Assembly (NCBI RefSeq): GCF_019083965.1 | Contig: NZ_JAHRCY010000009.1 | Location: 305,242-369,241, forward strand | Direction of reading: 5' to 3' | DNA length: 64,000 bases | Source: Catellatospora tritici | GTDB lineage: Bacteria; Actinomycetota; Actinomycetes; Mycobacteriales; Micromonosporaceae | Part shown: positions 25,736 through 33,877 of the stretch, one piece after another | Numbering within the stretch: position 1 is the stretch's first letter | Layout: every line of letters begins with the position of its first letter | The notes under the pieces: model-generated | The model's input: only the letters and a program-made list of their open reading frames with translations | The model's database searches: none | What the model was told of the DNA's origin: nothing | Made by a program: the position numbers and the translations under genes

Positions 25736-25876
25736 GTGCAGTTTCGGGGAAACTGCACGAATCTTGGCCGCCTTTCGTGCAGTTTCCCCGAAACTGCGGG
25801 CTCCCCGTTCCCCGAAACTGCGGGCTCCCCGTTCCCCGAAACTGCGGGCTCCCGTTCCCGGAAGTGCGGCTCCTCG
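25736..25876. repeat. Palindrome plus 24-bp tandem repeat
   Basis: A 23-bp near-perfect palindrome starts at 25736 (arms GTGCAGTTTC and GAAACTGCAC around GGG). Its second, longer-spaced version is at 25777-25797, followed by three tandem copies of a 24-bp unit beginning TTCCCCGAAACTGC (25784, 25808, 25832) and a decayed fourth (25855). All share the GAAACTGC core. It looks like an expanded intergenic repeat and has no coding support. Confidence 0.85.
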
Positions 25877-25983
25877 CCTTGGTGGTGGTTGCTAACGTGT
25901 CGACCCTGCTGCGTCACGACGGCGCGGAACGGGTCCGCCGCGCCTGAAGCGGCAGATCCACAGGTACGCCACGGGGAGGCCCA

Positions 25984-26826
25984 TTGAGCGAGCTCGTTCC
26001 TGACTACACCGTCCCGGCGGATCCGGACGCGCGGCCACGTACCGTGACCGCCGCCGCCTGGCTGCTGGCGGGGGTCGGTGGCGCCTATCTGATCGACGCG
26101 GGCATGCTCGTCGCGGGCGCTGGGAGCTATCCGGACCGCGTCGCGCAGGCCCTGCGCGAGTCCGGCGTGGACCAGAAGGTCGGCGAGTTGCTGCACAGCT
26201 TCGCGCTGGGAGTGGCGATCATGGCCATCGTCCTGACGGTCGTCGCGGCCGTGGTGATGCTGGTGCTGTCCGTGCTGGTCCGCGGCCGTAGCCGGACCGG
26301 CCGGGTGTTCGCCTGGATCGCGGGCGGACTGGCGCTGATGTGCGGGCTGTGCGCGGCCGCCGCGTCGGGCACGCCCGCGTTCAGCGGTATCGGCTACGTC
26401 AACGCGTGGAGCAACACGGGCTCGGGCATGCGGCAGTTCTCGCAGCGCCTGCCCGACGGCTACCCGCCGTACTACCGGATCGCCGCGACCGTGCTGGGCA
26501 TCCTGAGTCTGATGGCACTGATCGCGGTCATCATCCTGCTGGCGCGGCGCGAGTCCAACGCGTGGTTCCGCAGGCCTGTCGTGGTCGGCGTACACCCCGG
26601 CCGACCGCTGCCCGCTCCAGCCGCGCCCACGGCCGCGCCGGTCGCCGCCGCACCGTCGCCGGAGCAGGCAGCAGCCGCGCAGGCGGCACCGCGCCAGCGC
26701 ACCATCGAGGAGATCGAGGACGCTCTGGCCGCACTCGACAGCGCGCGGCGGCGCGGCGACCTGGCCGAGAGCGACTACATGGCGCAGGTGGCCGGGCTGC
26801 GTGCGGAACTGCGCGAGCTCGACTGA
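25984..26826 (+). CDS. Membrane protein with C-terminal SHOCT-like domain
   Basis: 280 residues from TTG 25984, supported by GGGGAGG about eight bases upstream. Four hydrophobic segments (about 22-42, 78-102, 108-130, 168-188) anchor it; the loop between segments 3 and 4 is extracellular in the simplest topology. After an Ala/Pro-rich linker, the last 40 residues (RTIEEIEDALAALDSARRRG...YMAQVAGLRAEL) resemble a SHOCT oligomerisation helix pair. Function unknown. It converges on the TetR gene across a 12-bp hairpin. Confidence 0.7.
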   Translation: MSELVPDYTVPADPDARPRTVTAAAWLLAGVGGAYLIDAGMLVAGAGSYPDRVAQALRESGVDQKVGELLHSFALGVAIMAIVLTVVAAVVMLVLSVLVRGRSRTGRVFAWIAGGLALMCGLCAAAASGTPAFSGIGYVNAWSNTGSGMRQFSQRLPDGYPPYYRIAATVLGILSLMALIAVIILLARRESNAWFRRPVVVGVHPGRPLPAPAAPTAAPVAAAPSPEQAAAAQAAPRQRTIEEIEDALAALDSARRRGDLAESDYMAQVAGLRAELRELD

Positions 26827-26835
26827 GGTACCAAC

Positions 26836-26867
26836 CTGACCGGCGGCGGATCCGAGCCGCCGGTCAG
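26836..26867. terminator. 12-bp perfect hairpin between convergent genes
   Basis: Arms CTGACCGGCGGC (26836-26847) and GCCGCCGGTCAG (26856-26867), loop of 8. The right arm covers the stop codon of the TetR gene. Confidence 0.7.
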
Positions 26868-27529
26868 TCGTCCGAGGTGGGGCGGCCCGGAGCCGGGTCG
26901 TCGCCACCGACCGATCCCGGGTGGCGCGGCGGCCCGGCGTGCAGCACACCGTGGACCAGGTCGCGCAGCGGTTCGACGAGGTCGTGCTCGGTGGCGGAGG
27001 TCAGCGGCTGCAGGCCGGAGACGCGCAGCAGGGTGACCCCGATGGCGGCGGACAGCACGAGCTGGGCTCGGAGCATGAGCTGGCCGTCGTCGGGGGTGTC
27101 GGGCTGCCAGCCCGCGGTCGCGGCCAGCCGTTCGGCGAAGCGGCGCAGCACGCCGAGCCGCATCTGCTCGGTGCGCTCGTCACCGGAGGAGCGCAGTAGC
27201 AGAAGCAGCACCTGGTTGGGCCCACCATCGGGCGTGGTGCCCGCCGCCTGCTGCGCGATGGCGGCGGGTATGTCGCTGCGCGGCACGTCACCCGCGGCGC
27301 GGGCCAGTTCCTCCACGGCGTAGGCGAGGCAGGCCTCGAACAAGCCTTCCTTGGAGTCGAAGTAGCGGTTGATCAGGGCGACGTTGACGCCCGCCTCGTC
27401 GGCGATGTCGCGCACGGTGGTGGCCGCGTACCCGTCACGGGCGAAACGCCGGCGCGCCACCTCCAGCAGCAGCTGACGGGTCTTGCCCGCGTCGCGGCGC
27501 CGCTGTCCCTGGTCGGTGCCCACTGTCAT
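26864..27529 (-). CDS. TetR-family transcriptional regulator
   Basis: 221 residues from ATG 27529 with AGGAGG six bases upstream. The N-terminal helix-turn-helix (GKTRQLLLEVARRRFARDGY, then TTVRDIADEAGVNVALINRYF) is typical, with the ligand domain behind it. It is divergent from a 14-helix drug exporter gene, with a 20-bp palindrome in the shared gap, the classic arrangement of a repressor controlling an efflux pump. The ligand is probably a substrate of the pump; this is inference from layout. Confidence 0.88.
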   Translation of the reverse strand: MTVGTDQGQRRRDAGKTRQLLLEVARRRFARDGYAATTVRDIADEAGVNVALINRYFDSKEGLFEACLAYAVEELARAAGDVPRSDIPAAIAQQAAGTTPDGGPNQVLLLLLRSSGDERTEQMRLGVLRRFAERLAATAGWQPDTPDDGQLMLRAQLVLSAAIGVTLLRVSGLQPLTSATEHDLVEPLRDLVHGVLHAGPPRHPGSVGGDDPAPGRPTSDD

Positions 27530-27583
27530 TCCGCCCTCCTTCACGACCAGCGTAGCCGGTGCCCCATGTGATGTAAACGACTG

Positions 27584-27635
27584 TTGACTTAGCTTCCGGG
27601 ACCGGGATACCGTCCAAGTAATCAATTGTTTACTT
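27584..27635 (+). promoter_or_regulatory. Promoter and TetR operator of the MFS exporter
   Basis: TTGACT (27584-27589) and TACCGT (27608-27613), 18-nt spacing, then AAGTAATCAATTGTTTACTT (27616-27635), a 20-bp dyad with one mismatched pair, at the expected transcription start. A bound repressor would block initiation. Confidence 0.65.
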
Positions 27636-27647
27636 CGGCGGGAACCA

Positions 27648-29213
27648 ATGGAACACGTAGTCAAGACGGTGGGCGCGCCTACCTCCGGGCCCATCCCCGC
27701 GGACACCGCGGCGGCCGCACCGCCCGCTGCCCGCAGCGGACGCCACGCCAACAGCACCCTCGTGGTGCTCTTCCTCTCGCTGGGCGGCCTCGCCTTCGCG
27801 GTGCTGCAGTCGCTGGTCGCCCCGGCCCTGCCGATCATCGCCCAGGACCTGCACAGCTCCACCGGCGACATCAGCTGGGTGCTGACGGCGTACCTGCTGT
27901 CGGCGTCGGTGCTGACGCCGATCCTCGGCCGCCTCGGCGACATGGTGGGCAAGCGCAAGATGATGCTGGTCGTGCTGGTGCTGCTGGCGGCGGGCACGCT
28001 GCTGGCCGCGCTGTCCACGACGCTGCCGGTGCTGGTCGCGGCGCGGGCACTGCAGGGCGCGGCGGGCGCGATCATGCCGCTGTCCATCGGCATCGTCCGC
28101 GACGAACTGCCGCGCGAAAAGGTCAGCGTCACCGTCGGCCTGCTCTCGGCCATCTTCGGTATCGGCGCGGGCCTGGGCATCGTGCTGGCCGGTCCGATCG
28201 TGGAGCACCTGTCCTGGGAGTGGCTGTTCTGGTTCCCGCTGATGCTGATCGGCGTGGCGCTGCTGGGCGTGCTGTTCGGCGTGCCGGAGTCGCCGGTGCG
28301 TACGCCGGGGCGCCTGGACGTGCTCGGCGCGGCGATCCTGTCGGTGTCGCTGGTGTCGCTGCTGCTGGCCATCAGCAAGGGCCGCGAGTGGGGCTGGGAC
28401 GAGACCAAGACCATCAGCCTGCTGGCCGTCGGCGTGGTCGCGTTGATCGCGTTCGTCCTGGTTGAGCTACGGGTACGCGAACCGCTCATCAACATGCGGC
28501 TGCTCGCCATCCGGGGCGTGTGGGCGACGAACCTGGTCGGCCTGGCGTTCGGGTTCGCCATGTTCGGCACGTTCCTGCTCATCCCGATGCTGCTGGAGCT
28601 GCCCGCCGCCACCGGATACGGCTTCGGCAAGACCGTCTCGCAGGCGGGCCTGTTCCTGATGCCGACCACCATGATGATGCTGGTGTTCGGTCCCCTGTCC
28701 GGCCTGCTGGACCGCCGCTACGGCCCCAAGCTGCCGCTGTTCCTCGGCGCCGCCCTGGTGACCGCCGCGTACGCGCTGCCTGCCGCCGTCCACGACTCGC
28801 TCTGGCAACTGGTCGCCTCCGGCCTGCTTACCGGCGCGGGCATGGGCCTGGCCTTCGCGGCCATGTCCAACGCCATCATCGAGTCGGTCCCGGCCACTCA
28901 CACCGGTGAGGCGACCAGCGTCAACAGCATCGTGCGCACCATCGGCGGCAGCGTCGGCACCGCCGTGGTCGCGGCGGTCATCGCGGGCAACACCACGCCG
29001 CAGGGCCTGCCCACCGACCAGGCGTTCACGTCCGGGTTCTGGGTCTGCGCGGGCGTCGCCGTGCTGGCCGTGGTCGCGTCGCTGATCCTGCCCTCGGCCC
29101 GCCGCCGCCGGGCCGAGTCCGTCGCGGCGGGCGTGGCGGACCTGCCCGCCGAGCCGATCGAACTGCACGCTCACCTGGGTCACCGCGACACCGCCCGCAC
29201 CACGGTCAGCTGA
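27648..29213 (+). CDS. DHA2-type 14-helix MFS drug exporter
   Basis: 521 residues with fourteen predicted helices. The block ISWVLTAYLLSASVLTPILG with GRLGDMVGKRKMM is the DHA2 motif A region, and RALQGAAGAIMPLSIGIVRD is motif C-like, marking a proton-driven antiporter. Close families export dyes, antiseptics and antibiotics; the substrate here is unknown. ATG 27648 follows GGCGGGAA. Expression is probably held down by the divergent TetR protein through the dyad at 27616-27635. A strong hairpin with a TTTT tail follows the gene. Confidence 0.88.
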   Translation: MEHVVKTVGAPTSGPIPADTAAAAPPAARSGRHANSTLVVLFLSLGGLAFAVLQSLVAPALPIIAQDLHSSTGDISWVLTAYLLSASVLTPILGRLGDMVGKRKMMLVVLVLLAAGTLLAALSTTLPVLVAARALQGAAGAIMPLSIGIVRDELPREKVSVTVGLLSAIFGIGAGLGIVLAGPIVEHLSWEWLFWFPLMLIGVALLGVLFGVPESPVRTPGRLDVLGAAILSVSLVSLLLAISKGREWGWDETKTISLLAVGVVALIAFVLVELRVREPLINMRLLAIRGVWATNLVGLAFGFAMFGTFLLIPMLLELPAATGYGFGKTVSQAGLFLMPTTMMMLVFGPLSGLLDRRYGPKLPLFLGAALVTAAYALPAAVHDSLWQLVASGLLTGAGMGLAFAAMSNAIIESVPATHTGEATSVNSIVRTIGGSVGTAVVAAVIAGNTTPQGLPTDQAFTSGFWVCAGVAVLAVVASLILPSARRRRAESVAAGVADLPAEPIELHAHLGHRDTARTTVS

Positions 29214-29229
29214 CGCCTGACGCACGCCC

Positions 29230-29278
29230 ACTCGGGCCGTGGCCGCCATTCTCGGCGGGCACGGCCCGAGTCGGTTTT
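29230..29278 (+). terminator. Hairpin with T-tract after MFS exporter
   Basis: Perfect arms ACTCGGGCCGTG (29230-29241) and CACGGCCCGAGT (29260-29271), a partly paired inner loop, then CGGTTTT. Confidence 0.75.
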
Positions 29279-29281
29279 CAC

Positions 29282-29359
29282 GTCAATCGAAGAGGACAGC
29301 CGAGGCCGTCAATCGAAGAGGACAGCCGAGGCCGTCGGTCGACGAGGTCAGCCGAGGCC
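29282..29359. repeat. 26-bp tandem repeat, three copies
   Basis: Two identical copies (29282-29307, 29308-29333) and one diverged copy (29334-29359) of a unit starting GTCAATCGAAGAGG. The third copy includes the last codons and stop of the HEAT-repeat gene, so the array seems to have expanded outward from that gene's 3' end. Confidence 0.85.
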
Positions 29360-30238
29360 GAGGCGTTGCAGGGCGAGCATCACGAAGCCGCGCGGGGCAC
29401 GGTCCCACCCGACGATCGCCTCGAGATCGTCCCGGCTGGACGCGTCGACCAGGATCGACAACGCCTCTCCGGACATCGACTCGCCCTCCCGGTATGCCGA
29501 GGCGACAGCTGCCGTGACGGCTACCACCTCGGTGCCCGAACCGACCAGCGCACGCAGTCGCCGGTCGACCTGAGCCTCGGTGGAGGGCGAATGCGCGAGC
29601 GCCAGGTTCGCGCTCGCCCGCGGCTGCGCCCGGCGCTCAGGCACGGAGATCAGCGCGGACACGGTGACGGCGGTGGGTTCGAACCAGGCGGTCAGGGCTG
29701 CGGCGTTGGCCGCCACCTGATCGTCCGGGTCCGACACCCAGCCGACGATCGCGGGTACAAAGGCTGCGGCGCTGAAATAGCTGTCGGCCGCCCAGCGCAC
29801 CGCCGCGGCGTCCAGCACACCCGCTTCGTCGTCGCCGAGCTCTTCCCCGGCGTAGAACCGCCGAACGAGTTCGTCGTCGCGCACGCCGTCGAAGGCGTTG
29901 CCCGCCGCGAACGCGCGCTCGGGATCGAAAGGCAACCCGTCATCACGCCGGTCGCCGACGGCGATCCTCCGCAGCAGGTGAAGCACATCGGCGCGGTCCG
30001 GCGTCTCGGCGTCGTCGATCAGCGCGACCAGGAAGGGTACGACCGCCCGGCTGGCCTGCCATCTGGTGCCCTGGTGGTAGACGTTGCCGAACAACCGCGA
30101 CAGTGCTTCGCCGCGCCGGGCCCGGTCGGGGCTGCGCAGTGCGAGAAGCTGATCGGGCACGTCCGTCGCGGGGCCGTAGGCATGGTGCAGCCGATGCCAC
30201 TCCACCGCTTCGATCCCGGCCAGCCGACCATCACCCAT
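29348..30238 (-). CDS. HEAT-repeat-like helical protein, unknown role
   Basis: 296 residues from ATG 30238. The sequence is a run of alanine- and leucine-rich helical pairs (for example ASRAVVPFLVALIDDAETPD, AAAFVPAIVGWVSDPDDQVA), the pattern of HEAT/armadillo-type repeats found in proteins that bind other proteins. No catalytic motif, signal peptide or membrane helix is visible. It has 87 bp to the divergent P-loop gene. The last codons lie in a 26-bp tandem repeat. Confidence 0.7.
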   Translation of the reverse strand: MGDGRLAGIEAVEWHRLHHAYGPATDVPDQLLALRSPDRARRGEALSRLFGNVYHQGTRWQASRAVVPFLVALIDDAETPDRADVLHLLRRIAVGDRRDDGLPFDPERAFAAGNAFDGVRDDELVRRFYAGEELGDDEAGVLDAAAVRWAADSYFSAAAFVPAIVGWVSDPDDQVAANAAALTAWFEPTAVTVSALISVPERRAQPRASANLALAHSPSTEAQVDRRLRALVGSGTEVVAVTAAVASAYREGESMSGEALSILVDASSRDDLEAIVGWDRAPRGFVMLALQRLGLG

Positions 30239-30325
30239 CGCCAGGAGTCTACGTATCGTCTCCGGGCTCAGTCATGCCCCGGTCCGTCGCCGACGGCGCG
30301 CCCGGGGCGGCCTTACGCTGACCTC

Positions 30326-30988
30326 GTGCGACAGGACGCGCTGGCCCGGCGGCTGCGGCACGTCCGCTGGATCGGCGGCGGCAGCGGCGGCGGGAAGTCG
30401 ACCATCTCCCGCCGACTGGCCGACCGGTACAGCCTGCGCCGCTACCCGAGCGACGACGCGATGCCCGACCACGCCCGCCGCCTGTCGCCTCAGGCGGCCC
30501 CCTACCTGCACCGGTTCATCGCGATGGACATGGACGAGCGCTGGGTGCACCGCACGCCCGAGGAGATGCTGGAGACCTTCCACTGGTATCAGGGCGAGGG
30601 CTTCGACGAGATCGTCGCGGACCTGCTCCGGCTGCCCGACGACCCGATCGTGGTCGTCGAAGGGTTTCGGCTGCTGCCCGATCTCGTCGCACCGTTGCTG
30701 ACCGACCCCGACCACGCCGTATGGCTGCTGCCGACACCCGGGTTCCGCGCCGCCGTGTTCGAGGCCCGGGGCGGCCAGTCGTGGGGATTCCTCGCCAGGA
30801 CCGGCGACCCGGGGCGGGCGCTGGCGAACCTGCTCGACCGCGACCGGATGTTCACCGCGCGGCTGACCGAGCAGGTCCGCCGTCTGGGCCTGACCGGGCT
30901 GGAGCTGGACGGTCGGACCGCCGAGGCGGATACGGTCCGGCTGGTCGCGACCGCGTTCGGGCTCGATCCGCGCCGTGGCGTCAGCTGA
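30326..30988 (+). CDS. P-loop nucleotide-binding protein (kinase-like)
   Basis: 220 residues from GTG 30326. WIGGGSGGGKSTISRRLA is a Walker A loop at the very start of the protein, and DPIVVVEGFRLLP a Walker B-like strand, as in small-molecule kinases of the uridine/adenylylsulfate kinase fold. The substrate is unknown. The start is supported by a -10-like TACGCT (30314-30319) six bases upstream, suggesting a leaderless mRNA; a much longer upstream opening is antisense to the HEAT gene and rejected. Its 3' end overlaps the convergent small gene by eight bases. Confidence 0.75.
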   Translation: MRQDALARRLRHVRWIGGGSGGGKSTISRRLADRYSLRRYPSDDAMPDHARRLSPQAAPYLHRFIAMDMDERWVHRTPEEMLETFHWYQGEGFDEIVADLLRLPDDPIVVVEGFRLLPDLVAPLLTDPDHAVWLLPTPGFRAAVFEARGGQSWGFLARTGDPGRALANLLDRDRMFTARLTEQVRRLGLTGLELDGRTAEADTVRLVATAFGLDPRRGVS

Positions 30989-31304
30989 CGGTGCTGGCCA
31001 CCGGCAGCACCTTGATCCTGCCGTGGGCGCCGTGGAAGTGCGGTGCCCGGTAGGACAGCCCCGTCCGCGCGCCGAGCTCGATCACCACCGTCTCCTCGGC
31101 GACGCCGAAGTCGGTGCCGGAGTTCGGCACGACCCACACCCGCACTCGGTGCGGGCCCGCGCCGACGGCGACCGTGTGCGTGCCCCAGGTGCGGACCACC
31201 TGCTCGACGCCGTCGACCTGCAGGCGCGGCGAGCTGGTCCGGTAGAGCCGGGTGAACGCCGGGTACGCGAAAGTCACCTGCAACGTCCCCTGACCGATCG
31301 ACAC
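30981..31304 (-). CDS. Hypothetical protein (107 aa), beta-rich
   Basis: GTG 31304 is chosen because GGAGGAGG lies about eight bases upstream; the frame is open further but without a signal. The 107 residues alternate hydrophobic and polar positions (LQVTFAYPAFTRLYR, HTVAVGAGPHRVRVWVVP, EETVVIELG), a pattern of a single beta-sandwich domain. No signal peptide, cysteine or known family. Its stop lies inside the end of the convergent P-loop gene (eight-base overlap). Confidence 0.6.
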   Translation of the reverse strand: MSIGQGTLQVTFAYPAFTRLYRTSSPRLQVDGVEQVVRTWGTHTVAVGAGPHRVRVWVVPNSGTDFGVAEETVVIELGARTGLSYRAPHFHGAHGRIKVLPVASTVS

Positions 31305-31830
31305 CGTCCACCTCCTCCGCCCATCATCGCCGCTCACCAGGCACGACACGTCCGCTTCGCCGCAAACCACCCGCACCGGCCACCATCGCGCGGGCCACGA
31401 CGCGCCCAGCCGCCAAGATCGCGAACTCCGCCGCCCCCCGCACAGGGTCGCGGCAGCGCAGCTTCTGACCTCCGACGGCGATCAAGCCTCGTGCCCAAGC
31501 GAAAGATCGCGGTCGGCGGTCACCACCTCGGCTGTACGCGCACATTTCGACCGCGGACGACGATCATCGCGCACCACAGCCCCGAAGATCGCTGCTCCGG
31601 GTCACAACACCACACGGCTCACCGGCAGAAATCGACTTTCTGCCCGGAATCTGCAATCACCCGCGAGCGCCGCCATCGAAGATCGCGATTTGCGGTCATT
31701 TCACCGCGCGGACAGCCGACCCGAGGCCGCGTCTCAGCCCTGATGGCGATCAGCCGCCGAGACACCGCCGCCCAGTGATCGCTCACTGTCCTATGTGCTG
31801 CTGGTTTGACGGGCGCGCAATCCATGGCGA
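31305..31830. other. 526-bp non-coding region rich in GATCGC-type repeats
   Basis: No gene seen. It contains at least three copies of a unit like GATCGCGGTCGGCGGTCA (31505-31522; inverted at 31466-31483; variant at 31681-31698) and a short TGATGGCGATCA dyad near 31741. The unit also occurs at 47173-47235. It looks like a dispersed palindromic element. The promoter of the kinase gene must lie at the right end. Confidence 0.65.
31466..31522. repeat. Inverted repeat of the GATCGC family
   Basis: Arms 31466-31483 and 31505-31522 match at 16 of 18 positions around a 21-nt loop. Confidence 0.7.
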
Positions 31831-33243
31831 ATGCTTGCGCGCATGCTTGACCCGGGGGTGACGCTCGGCGGCCGTTATGAGCTGACGACTCGGATCGCGC
31901 GCGGGGGCATGGGCGAGGTCTGGAGCGCCGACGACACCGTCCTGGGGCGCCGGGTGGCGGTGAAGGTGCTGCTGCCGAACCTCGCCGCCGATCCCGGCTT
32001 CTCCGCCCGGTTCCGGGCCGAGGCGCGGGCGATGGCGGCGCTGAGCCACCCGGGCATCGTCGAGATCTACGACTACGGCCAGACCGACGGCATCGCGTAC
32101 CTGGTGATGCAGTTCGTCGAGGGCGATTCGCTGTCGTCGCTGGTCCGCCAGGACGGCCCGCTGGAGCCCGGCCGCGCGATGCGGCTGATCGGACAGGCGG
32201 CGCGGGCCATCCACGCCGCGCATTCGCAGGGCATCGTGCACCGCGACGTCAAGCCCGCCAACCTGCTGTTGCGGGCCGATGGTCGGGTGGCGCTCACCGA
32301 CTTCGGCATCGCCCGCATCGTCGCCGGAGATCGGCTCACCGCCACCGGCGAGATCCAGGGCACCGCGTCCTACCTCGCGCCCGAGCAGGTGACCGGTGAC
32401 GACATCGGACCCGCCACCGATGTGTACGCGCTGGGCGTGGTCGCCTACGAGCTGCTGACCGGCCGCCGGCCCTTCACCGGCGACACCCCGCTGTCGGTCG
32501 CGCTCCAGCACGTGCACGAGCCGCCCCCGCCGCTGCCGCCGGACCTGCCGGAACCGGCCCGAACCCTGGTGGAGCGGTCGCTGGCCAAGGAGCCGACCGA
32601 CCGCTGGCCGACCGCCGCTGCCTTCGCCGAGGCGGCCGAGGCCGCCGCGACCGCCGCCGCGACTCCGCGAGCGGCCGCCGCGACTCCGCGAGCGGCCGCC
32701 GCGACTCCGCGAGCGGCCGCCGCATCCTCGCGGCGACGGCGGAACATGCTGGCAGGCGCCGGGGCGATCGCGGTGCTCGCCGTCGCGGCCGCGACGGTCC
32801 TCATCCTCTCCTCCGGCAACGGTGCGGATCCGGCCCAGGGCCAGGCACCGGGCGCGTCGGCATCGGCGGCCGCCACCGGTGCCGCCTCGACCGCGCTCGC
32901 GCAGGCGACCGCCTCCTGGCGCGGTCCGGCACGCCGGACGCCGTCGGCCACGCCCAGCCGCAAGGCGCCCGCGCCGGGCAACCCGACCGGTACCAGCCCG
33001 TCGGCACCATCGCCGAGCCCCAACTCCACCGCGCGCACGGTCCCCGGCATGTACAGCTGGACCGAGAGCGAGGTCCGCTCGGAGCTGACCCGGCTGGGCC
33101 TGGATCCGCGCATCACGTACGAGATGACGCTGGACCAGTGCTACGCGATCCGGCAGTCACCGGCCGGGGGCACCGTGGTGCGGGTCGGCGACCCGGTCGA
33201 CGTGGTGGTCGCGAAGGCGCTCGGGACCTGCAAGCAGGCCTGA
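31831..33243 (+). CDS. Ser/Thr protein kinase with one PASTA domain (PknB-like)
   Basis: 470 residues. Kinase domain about 13-265: glycine-rich loop ARGGMGEVW, AVKVL lysine, catalytic loop HRDVKPANLLL, TDFGIAR and a GTASYLAPEQ activation segment, all intact. An Ala-rich linker with three ATPRAAA repeats leads to a single membrane helix (about 305-326). The outside part is Pro/Ser/Thr-rich and ends in one PASTA domain (about 403-466; VPGMYSWTESEVRSELTRLG to VDVVVAK). PASTA kinases sense cell-wall precursors and control growth or division, but usually have three to five PASTA units. ATG 31831 or 31843 could be the start; neither has a clear ribosome-binding site. Confidence 0.9.
   Translation: MLARMLDPGVTLGGRYELTTRIARGGMGEVWSADDTVLGRRVAVKVLLPNLAADPGFSARFRAEARAMAALSHPGIVEIYDYGQTDGIAYLVMQFVEGDSLSSLVRQDGPLEPGRAMRLIGQAARAIHAAHSQGIVHRDVKPANLLLRADGRVALTDFGIARIVAGDRLTATGEIQGTASYLAPEQVTGDDIGPATDVYALGVVAYELLTGRRPFTGDTPLSVALQHVHEPPPPLPPDLPEPARTLVERSLAKEPTDRWPTAAAFAEAAEAAATAAATPRAAAATPRAAAATPRAAAASSRRRRNMLAGAGAIAVLAVAAATVLILSSGNGADPAQGQAPGASASAAATGAASTALAQATASWRGPARRTPSATPSRKAPAPGNPTGTSPSAPSPSPNSTARTVPGMYSWTESEVRSELTRLGLDPRITYEMTLDQCYAIRQSPAGGTVVRVGDPVDVVVAKALGTCKQA
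32659..32721. repeat. 21-bp tandem repeat, three identical copies, in the kinase gene
   Basis: Three exact copies of a unit starting GCGACTCCGCGAGCGG (32659, 32680, 32701), in frame, encoding ATPRAAA in the cytoplasmic juxtamembrane linker. Confidence 0.9.
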
Positions 33244-33252
33244 CCGGCCCGC

Positions 33253-33756
33253 TCAGGACGCCGCCCGCTCGGCGGCGAGCTCGGCCTCGTACGCGGCGCG
33301 CAGCCGGGCGACGACCGGTTCGGCGCCCGGCGGGCGGGCGCTGCCCAGGTGCTGTTCGCGCAGCTCGTCCATGAACTCGTCCCACAGCTCGCGCCCGCCG
33401 CACGCCAGCAGCCGCGCCCGCACGGCCAGTGGTCGCGAGGCAGGCAGGTGCCGCAGTCCCCAGGCGCCCAGCTCGGCGATGATCGGCACGAGCTGGATCG
33501 CGGGCTCGGTGAGGCTGTAGACGACCTTCTGCTTGTGGCCGGGGTCGGGGCCGCGGGTGACGAGGCCGAGGTCGGTCAGGCGCTGCAGCCGCGCGGCGAG
33601 GATGTTGGAGGCGATCCCCTCCTGGTTGTGGTGCAGCAGGTCGCGGAAGTGGCGACGGTTGCCGAACATCATGTCCCGGATGATCACCAGCGACCATCTG
33701 TCGCCGAGCACCTCGACGGCGAGGTTGATCGGGCACCCGGAGCGGGGCTCCTCCAT
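33253..33756 (-). CDS. HxlR-family transcriptional regulator
   Basis: 167 residues from ATG 33756, with GAGGAGG eight bases upstream. CPINLAVEVLGDRWSLVIIR is the HxlR signature including the N-terminal cysteine that can sense oxidants or electrophiles, and RHFRDLLHH...ASNILAARLQRLTDLGLV is the winged helix. It is divergent from a RibD/DHFR-like reductase, with two dyads in the gap that could be its operators. It converges tightly (9 bp) on the kinase gene. Confidence 0.88.
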   Translation of the reverse strand: MEEPRSGCPINLAVEVLGDRWSLVIIRDMMFGNRRHFRDLLHHNQEGIASNILAARLQRLTDLGLVTRGPDPGHKQKVVYSLTEPAIQLVPIIAELGAWGLRHLPASRPLAVRARLLACGGRELWDEFMDELREQHLGSARPPGAEPVVARLRAAYEAELAAERAAS

Positions 33757-33792
33757 CCGGGACCCTCCTCGCTGGCGTGTCGGCGGACCGAA

Positions 33793-33851
33793 CCGCTTGC
33801 AGTTTACAAGCGGTGTCGGATACCGTCCAAAACCGATTGCATTATGCAATC
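33793..33851 (+). promoter_or_regulatory. Divergent control region: promoter and two dyads
   Basis: Dyad 1 CCGCTTG/CAAGCGG (33793-33813) overlaps TTGCAG (33797-33802), the -35 of a promoter with TACCGT (33821-33826), 18-nt spacing. Dyad 2 GATTGCATTATGCAATC (33835-33851) sits at the expected start of transcription. Both suit the adjacent HxlR protein. Confidence 0.55.
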
Positions 33852-33877
33852 AGTTTGCCTTGGACACGGGAGGACCG

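Noticed and set aside
29670..29690. GGTTCGAACC, a tRNA T-loop-like sequence
   Set aside because: It lies inside the HEAT-repeat gene and no acceptor or anticodon stems surround it.
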